Assembly: GCA_036276255.1 (NCBI GenBank)
Contig: DASUPK010000129.1
Span: forward strand, 1-9,206
Direction of reading: 5' to 3'
DNA from: DASUPK01 sp036276255
GTDB lineage: Bacteria; Actinomycetota; Thermoleophilia; Solirubrobacterales; 70-9
Length of the DNA stretch: 9,206 bases
Below the pieces are notes generated by a model. That model searched no databases, had not been told where the DNA came from, and saw only the letters and a program-made list of their open reading frames with translations. Positions within the stretch are counted from its first letter, which is position 1. Every line of letters begins with the position of its first letter. Of the stretch, positions 5,999 to 9,206 are shown piece after piece. Made by a program: the position numbers and the translations under genes.

Positions 5999-7201
5999 AT
6001 GGCAGGAATCGCCTCACACCCGCATGCGCTCGCGCCTCGGCGCGCCCGCCGCGCGATCGTCGCGATCGCGACCGCCGCTCTGCTCGCGGCGCTGCTGATC
6101 GCCGCCCGCTCGGCAGCTCCGGACCCGGCCTCCGCGGCGAAGGCGTCCGCGGGCTGCCCGCCCCTTCCCTCGGGGCTCGCCCCGACCGGCCCCGGGCCGA
6201 CCCGGTTCACGATGATGATCCGGATCAACACCCAGGGGAACGTCGACACCTACACCAAGCCCGACGGCGGGATGGGCAACCGGATCCGGCCCCAGGACAT
6301 CTTCGTCCTCAACACGCGCTTCACCGGCAGCGGCAGCTTCCCGGCGCTGACTCCCCCGGTGGCGGCCAGCCTCGCGGCGAACCTGCGCGCCACGTTCCCC
6401 TGCAACCGGATCATCGCCCTCAACGGCCTGAGCTTCAACTCCACCTCCCCGGGCTATGCCTTCACCGGTGTCGACGACCCGAACGTCTATGCGCTGATGA
6501 GCGACTACGAGCGCGATGACTGGAACGACGGACGCTCCACTGCACCGGGGCGGCCGCTGTGGACCGACAACTTCACGAAGGCCTTTCCGCAGCTGCGCGG
6601 CTGGAACTTCGGCTTCACGACGACCCTGGCCGCCAACCCGGTCGGGGCCGGCAAGAAGACCGGTCTCGCCCCGCAGGACGTGGGCGGCTGGAACTACGGC
6701 CAAGTAGCCCAGAACCTCGACAAGCAGAACGTCCGGCTCGGCGCGCGGCATCTCGGTCCCCAGAGCGTTCAGACCCAGGACGCCTGCGCCGACGGCGCTG
6801 GCGCCGGCTTCGGCGCCCGGGCCAAGGCGCTGCGCCTCCAATACAACTTCAAGTTCATCTCCCGGAAGGTCCGGGTCAAGGGCAAGAACAAGAGGGTGAG
6901 GAAGACCATTCGCATTCCCCTCCACAAGAAGGCGAAGCCCGGCATGAGCAACCTGGGGATGGAGATCTCATTCACCGACAGTCCGGAGGCCTCGGCCAGC
7001 CAGGCGATCCTCAGCACCTCGGCGGCCCAGGCCGCCGCCTGCGTCGGCCCGGCCCTGAAGCAGGGCGGCGGCGCCTTCTTCTTCTTCGCCTCGGACGACT
7101 CGATGCGGCTGCTCTTCCAGCAGCCCCAGATCAACGCGCTGCGGCCGGTGCAGGCGACCAGCAGCGGCGGCAACACCGGCGGCGTCGGCGCACCGCACTA
7201 G
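5999..7201 (+). CDS. secreted protein of unknown function
   Basis: I do not recognise this 400-aa protein. The N-terminus is a signal peptide: basic RRARR at 14-18, a hydrophobic run AIVAIATAALLAALLIAA at 19-36, then small residues up to about 48, so export is likely; there is no lipobox and no later membrane segment. The mature part has four cysteines (53, 135, 263, 348), which may form disulfides, and many aromatic residues, including two related turns, GWNFGFTTT and GWNYGQV, about 29 residues apart. A strongly basic stretch at 289-313 (KVRVKGKNKRVRK and flanks) breaks it into two parts; such basic beta-like stretches are familiar in exported proteins of Solirubrobacterales-type actinobacteria. 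A Phe run (360-363) precedes ASDDSMRLLF, and the tail is Ser/Gly-rich. It starts 50 bases after the amidohydrolase, without overlap, so its link to that operon is doubtful. No function is assigned. Confidence 0.8.
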   Translation: MAGIASHPHALAPRRARRAIVAIATAALLAALLIAARSAAPDPASAAKASAGCPPLPSGLAPTGPGPTRFTMMIRINTQGNVDTYTKPDGGMGNRIRPQDIFVLNTRFTGSGSFPALTPPVAASLAANLRATFPCNRIIALNGLSFNSTSPGYAFTGVDDPNVYALMSDYERDDWNDGRSTAPGRPLWTDNFTKAFPQLRGWNFGFTTTLAANPVGAGKKTGLAPQDVGGWNYGQVAQNLDKQNVRLGARHLGPQSVQTQDACADGAGAGFGARAKALRLQYNFKFISRKVRVKGKNKRVRKTIRIPLHKKAKPGMSNLGMEISFTDSPEASASQAILSTSAAQAAACVGPALKQGGGAFFFFASDDSMRLLFQQPQINALRPVQATSSGGNTGGVGAPH

Positions 7202-7218
7202 CCCCACACGAAACGGGT

Positions 7219-7234
7219 TGCCGCTTACGCGGCA
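7219..7234. terminator. hairpin between convergent genes, possible bidirectional terminator
   Basis: TGCCGC-TTAC-GCGGCA is a perfect 6-bp stem with a 4-base loop, 18 bases past the stop of the secreted protein, and its loop carries the TAA stop of the leftward alcohol dehydrogenase (7227-7225). No T-run follows in either direction, which is common for actinobacterial terminators. It is the only clear hairpin between the two converging genes. Confidence 0.45.
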
Positions 7235-8241
7235 CCCTCGCGTGACACCACCGTTTTCGCGCGGAGATCCGAAAGTGCCTCCTGCGCATCGTCCCAGTCG
7301 ACCCGGTTCACCGTCATCGGGTCCGGATCGAACTTGCCCTCGCGGACCAGGTCGAGGACCTGGGGCATGATCGTGCGCACGTGCGGGCGCCCGGTGACGA
7401 AGGTGATGCCCTGAGTGAACATGTCCAGAAGGGGCAGCGGCGTGGGCTCGAGGTAGATCCCGATGCTGGTCGAGTAGCCGTCGCGGTCCGTCGAGCGCAG
7501 GACGCAGGCGATCCCGTCCGGGTCCGCGCTGGCGTCGACCGTGACCGGGTAAAAGCCCACCCGGTTCGGGAATTCCTCACCCAGGACGTTCGCCCCGAGC
7601 TTCGCCGCGAGCTCGCGGTCGCGGGAGTTGCCACCCACCACATCCACACGCTCCGCGCCCAGCGCCAGCGCGATCGCGATCGAGTAGAGCGCGATCGACC
7701 CGGCCCCCATCGCGATCAGGACCGGCGCGCCGGGTCGATCGGCCAGCGGCGGTGCGACGCACCGCCAGGCATCCGGGATGTTGTCCGAGAGGCTCGCGAC
7801 CGTCGCGGCGCTGACGCCATCGGGAATCGGGACGAGCATCGCGTCCGGGTAGGGGACCTTGACCGAGTCGCTGGCGAAGCCGCCGTAGTCGTCCCCGATC
7901 GGGAGGCCGTAGGTGGAGAGCCGCGCCACCGAGTCGCAGTTGCCGGTCCTTCCGGCGCGACAGGCGTCGCACTCGCCGCACGAGATCTGGAAGGGGACGC
8001 TGACCAGATCCCCCGGCGCAATGGACTTCACCCCGTCGCCGACATCGGTCACCTCGGCGACGCACTCGTGTCCGAACGGGAACGGCTGCGCCGGGAACCG
8101 CCCCTGGACGAACGCGACGTCGATGTCGCAGGTCGCCAGCGCTACGGGGCGAACGATCGCCTCGCCGTCGCCCTCCAGCTTCGGGTCGGGCGCCTCACGC
8201 CACTCGAGCTTGCCCTTCTCGACGAACTGGAGTTGCCTCAC
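7225..8241 (-). CDS. zinc-dependent medium-chain alcohol dehydrogenase
   Basis: This 338-aa protein is an MDR-superfamily oxidoreductase with an N-terminal GroES-like catalytic domain and a Rossmann domain. Catalytic zinc ligands are Cys38 (ATCDID), His58-Glu59 (GHE) and Asp153 in LSDNIPDAW, the arrangement known from the formaldehyde-dehydrogenase branch. The structural-zinc lobe CGECDACRAGRTGNC gives Cys88, 91, 94 and 102. The nucleotide loop is GAGSIA (179-184), with Ala in place of the last Gly of the usual GxGxxG. It would interconvert an alcohol and an aldehyde or ketone with NAD(P)H; the substrate is not readable. GTG 8241 overlaps the TGA of the upstream tautomerase gene by four bases (GTGA), and GAGGAGGT (8255-8248) is an excellent ribosome-binding site inside the end of that gene, so the two proteins are made together. 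The divergent HxlR regulator suggests induction by an aldehyde or other electrophile. Confidence 0.9.
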   Translation of the reverse strand: MRQLQFVEKGKLEWREAPDPKLEGDGEAIVRPVALATCDIDVAFVQGRFPAQPFPFGHECVAEVTDVGDGVKSIAPGDLVSVPFQISCGECDACRAGRTGNCDSVARLSTYGLPIGDDYGGFASDSVKVPYPDAMLVPIPDGVSAATVASLSDNIPDAWRCVAPPLADRPGAPVLIAMGAGSIALYSIAIALALGAERVDVVGGNSRDRELAAKLGANVLGEEFPNRVGFYPVTVDASADPDGIACVLRSTDRDGYSTSIGIYLEPTPLPLLDMFTQGITFVTGRPHVRTIMPQVLDLVREGKFDPDPMTVNRVDWDDAQEALSDLRAKTVVSREGAA

Positions 8242-8726
8242 GCGGGTACCTCCTCACCCGCCTTGGCCGCCGGCACCTTGTCCTTGCCCGAGCCCTGCTG
8301 CTCGCGCTCGGCCTTGGCTGCCTCGCGGAGCTGCTCGAAGCGGACGACCTGCCCACCGGCGCCCCAGTTCCCGTCCGGGACCTCGTGGATCAGCGTCCAG
8401 ACCCGCACGCCGGCCTCCGGCCCCCAGCCGGTCGTCTCCAGGACGAGCTTCGTCACGTCCTCGACCAGCCCGGCCTTGCGCCGTTCGCTGAGCGCGCCGC
8501 TCGGGATCGTGATGTCGACGACCGCGTGGGGCTCGGCGGCTCCGTCCGGCGTCTGAATCGAGTCCGCGGGGAGGGCGTGCACGTGCGCCCACGTGATCGA
8601 CCGGAAGAACTCCGTGTCAGGCGCTCCCTCCCAGTGGAGGAGCGTCGCCCCGAGGTCACGCGCCAGCTGCTGCTGGCCTTCCTCGGAGAGGGCGTCGGCG
8701 GGGATGGTCAGGTCGAGCTTCGGCAT
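8238..8726 (-). CDS. tautomerase-superfamily protein, two 4-OT-like domains in one chain
   Basis: From ATG 8726 the 162-aa product begins Met-Pro, placing the catalytic N-terminal proline of the tautomerase superfamily at position 2. Two similar halves are visible: DLTIPADALSEEGQQQLARDL at 5-25 and DITIPSGALSERRKAGLVEDV at 71-91, each the first strand and helix of a 4-OT-like beta-alpha-beta unit. VWTLIHEVPDGNWGAGGQ (109-126) is the conserved end of such a unit in many bacterial tautomerase-like proteins. The second half has no free N-terminal proline, so only the first can be a standard tautomerase site. After about residue 130 a charged, Lys/Glu/Ala-rich tail follows. An upstream in-frame ATG at 8756 is ignored because GAGGAGG (8738-8732) lies five bases before ATG 8726 and the protein must begin MP. 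It is the first gene of the operon with the alcohol dehydrogenase. Tautomerisation or hydration of an unsaturated acid is possible; the substrate is unknown. Confidence 0.85.
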   Translation of the reverse strand: MPKLDLTIPADALSEEGQQQLARDLGATLLHWEGAPDTEFFRSITWAHVHALPADSIQTPDGAAEPHAVVDITIPSGALSERRKAGLVEDVTKLVLETTGWGPEAGVRVWTLIHEVPDGNWGAGGQVVRFEQLREAAKAEREQQGSGKDKVPAAKAGEEVPA

Positions 8727-8770
8727 GGCGGCCTCCTCATCGGGTCCTGGGTTCAAAAGATGGACGCAAG

Positions 8771-8776
8771 ACTATA
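8771..8776 (-). promoter_or_regulatory. -10 element of the tautomerase-alcohol dehydrogenase operon
   Basis: On the minus strand this reads TATAGT, a good TAnnnT hexamer. Transcription would start near 8764 and give a leader of about 38 bases containing the strong GAGGAGG ribosome-binding site. A 17-bp spacer would place the -35 at 8799-8794 (GGCTAC), a poor match, so activity may depend on the regulator. Confidence 0.5.
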
Positions 8777-8778
8777 GG

Positions 8779-8793
8779 GTTCGGTTTCCGAAC
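8779..8793. promoter_or_regulatory. inverted-repeat operator between divergent promoters, likely bound by the HxlR-family protein
   Basis: GTTCGG-TTT-CCGAAC is a perfect 6+3+6 inverted repeat. It sits inside the spacer of the leftward promoter (-10 at 8776-8771) and over the expected -35 position of the rightward one (-10 at 8804-8809), so one bound dimer could control both the operon and the regulator gene. HxlR proteins bind such short palindromes as winged-helix dimers. The binding itself is inferred from position. Confidence 0.6.
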
Positions 8794-8803
8794 GTAGCCT
8801 CGC

Positions 8804-8809
8804 TATGCT
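8804..8809 (+). promoter_or_regulatory. -10 element of the HxlR-family regulator gene (leaderless)
   Basis: TATGCT fits TAnnnT and ends seven bases before the ATG at 8817, so the transcript would begin at or beside the start codon. No ribosome-binding site is present. The -35 region falls in the inverted repeat at 8779-8793, which suggests autorepression. Confidence 0.45.
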
Positions 8810-8816
8810 GGCCCGG

Positions 8817-9206
8817 ATGCGCGCCGCGGAGCTAGCCGACGAAAGATGCTCGATCGCCAGGCCCGCCTCCCTCCTGGGAGACCGCTGGACCCTGGTGATC
8901 CTGCGCCAGTGCTTCAACGGCGTCAAGCGCTTCGAGGACTTCCAGTCCACCCTCGGCATCTCCCGCTCCCTGCTCTCCGAGCGCCTCGGCCGCCTGGTCG
9001 ACGCCGGCGTCCTGCGGCGCGAGCCGTACAAGGACGCGGTCCGCACCCGGGACCGCTACCGCCTCACCGAGATGGGCCTCGACCTCTACCCCGTCCTGAT
9101 GGCCCTGCGCGAGTGGGGCGACCGCTACATGGCGGAGGACGGGCCGCCGATCGAGATCCGCCACAGGGGCTGCGGCGGCGAGCCGAGCCTCGAGCTGCGC
9201 TGCTCC
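8817..9206 (+). CDS. HxlR-family winged-helix transcriptional regulator (3' end cut off by the window)
   Basis: The 130 visible codons run from ATG 8817 to the right edge without a stop. The sequence is typical of HxlR (MarR-related) regulators: CSIARPASLLGDRWTLVILR at 11-30, the DNA-reading helix region TLGISRSLLSERLGRLVDAG, the wing with VRTRDRYRLTEMG, and LREWGDRYM in the dimerisation helix. Cys11, just before the first helix, is at the place where YodB, HypR and CatR of Bacillus carry the cysteine that senses quinones, aldehydes or disulfide stress, so this protein may be a redox or electrophile switch. A C-terminal HRGCGG and a last Cys suggest a second cysteine cluster beyond the core, as in some longer members. 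ATG 8805 is in frame but overlaps the -10 element, so 8817 is preferred. It diverges from the tautomerase-dehydrogenase operon and shares its operator region, hence is its likely regulator. Confidence 0.92.
   Translation, partial: MRAAELADERCSIARPASLLGDRWTLVILRQCFNGVKRFEDFQSTLGISRSLLSERLGRLVDAGVLRREPYKDAVRTRDRYRLTEMGLDLYPVLMALREWGDRYMAEDGPPIEIRHRGCGGEPSLELRCS

Noticed and set aside
4392..6017. Minus-strand open frame of 541 codons over the deiminase and amidohydrolase genes
   Set aside because: It is low-complexity in composition, without recognisable motifs, and covers two clear plus-strand genes.
8727..8756. Upstream ATG at 8756 for the tautomerase
   Set aside because: It would bury the catalytic proline; the ATG at 8726 has a strong ribosome-binding site and gives Met-Pro.
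1..9206. CRISPR arrays, tRNA or rRNA genes, transposase genes
   Set aside because: No regularly spaced repeats, cloverleaf with a TTCGA-type arm, rRNA core sequence or transposase motif was seen on either strand.

Overview
The window is GC-rich bacterial DNA, with strongly G/C-biased codon ends, compact operons, GTG starts and several start codons placed only 6-7 bases after a TAnnnT hexamer (the leaderless promoter pattern of actinobacteria). A SigB/SigF-type sigma factor, an HxlR regulator and a secreted protein with a Lys/Arg-rich 'KVRVKGKNKRVRK' stretch point to Actinomycetota, perhaps the Thermoleophilia/Solirubrobacterales side. The phylum is a reasonable inference; the class is a guess.

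Left part (1-752). The 5' end of a SigB/SigF/SigG-family sigma factor gene runs leftward out of the window from an ATG at 271. The 480-base gap to the next gene is not empty. It holds a sequence matching the SigF promoter consensus (GTTT-N15-GGGTA) facing right, then three predicted hairpins, two with C-rich loops, which look like a small structured RNA somewhat similar to the actinobacterial 6C RNA. It also holds a 15-bp perfect palindrome and a roughly 100-bp repeat element.

Middle (753-5948). An NAD(P)-dependent aldehyde dehydrogenase is flanked by two inverted copies of that repeat. Next come three genes joined by 4-base stop/start overlaps: a fold-type I PLP Orn/Lys/Arg decarboxylase, a short arginine-deiminase/DDAH-like guanidine hydrolase and an M20-family N-carbamoyl amidohydrolase. 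Together they could take arginine to putrescine, either through agmatine and N-carbamoylputrescine or through citrulline and ornithine, with an M20 carbamoylase doing the decarbamoylation. The aldehyde dehydrogenase could oxidise the resulting 4-aminobutanal to GABA. The route is inferred from gene content.

Right part (5949-9206). A secreted protein of unknown function (400 aa) converges on a two-gene leftward operon: a tandem-domain tautomerase-superfamily protein and a zinc-dependent medium-chain alcohol dehydrogenase, coupled by a GTGA overlap. Divergent from these is the 5' part of an HxlR-family regulator with an N-terminal cysteine. Between the divergent promoters lies a perfect inverted repeat, GTTCGG-TTT-CCGAAC, overlapping core promoter positions on both sides. 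This looks like a self-contained, probably electrophile- or aldehyde-responsive detoxification module. I saw no tRNA, rRNA, CRISPR array or transposase gene.
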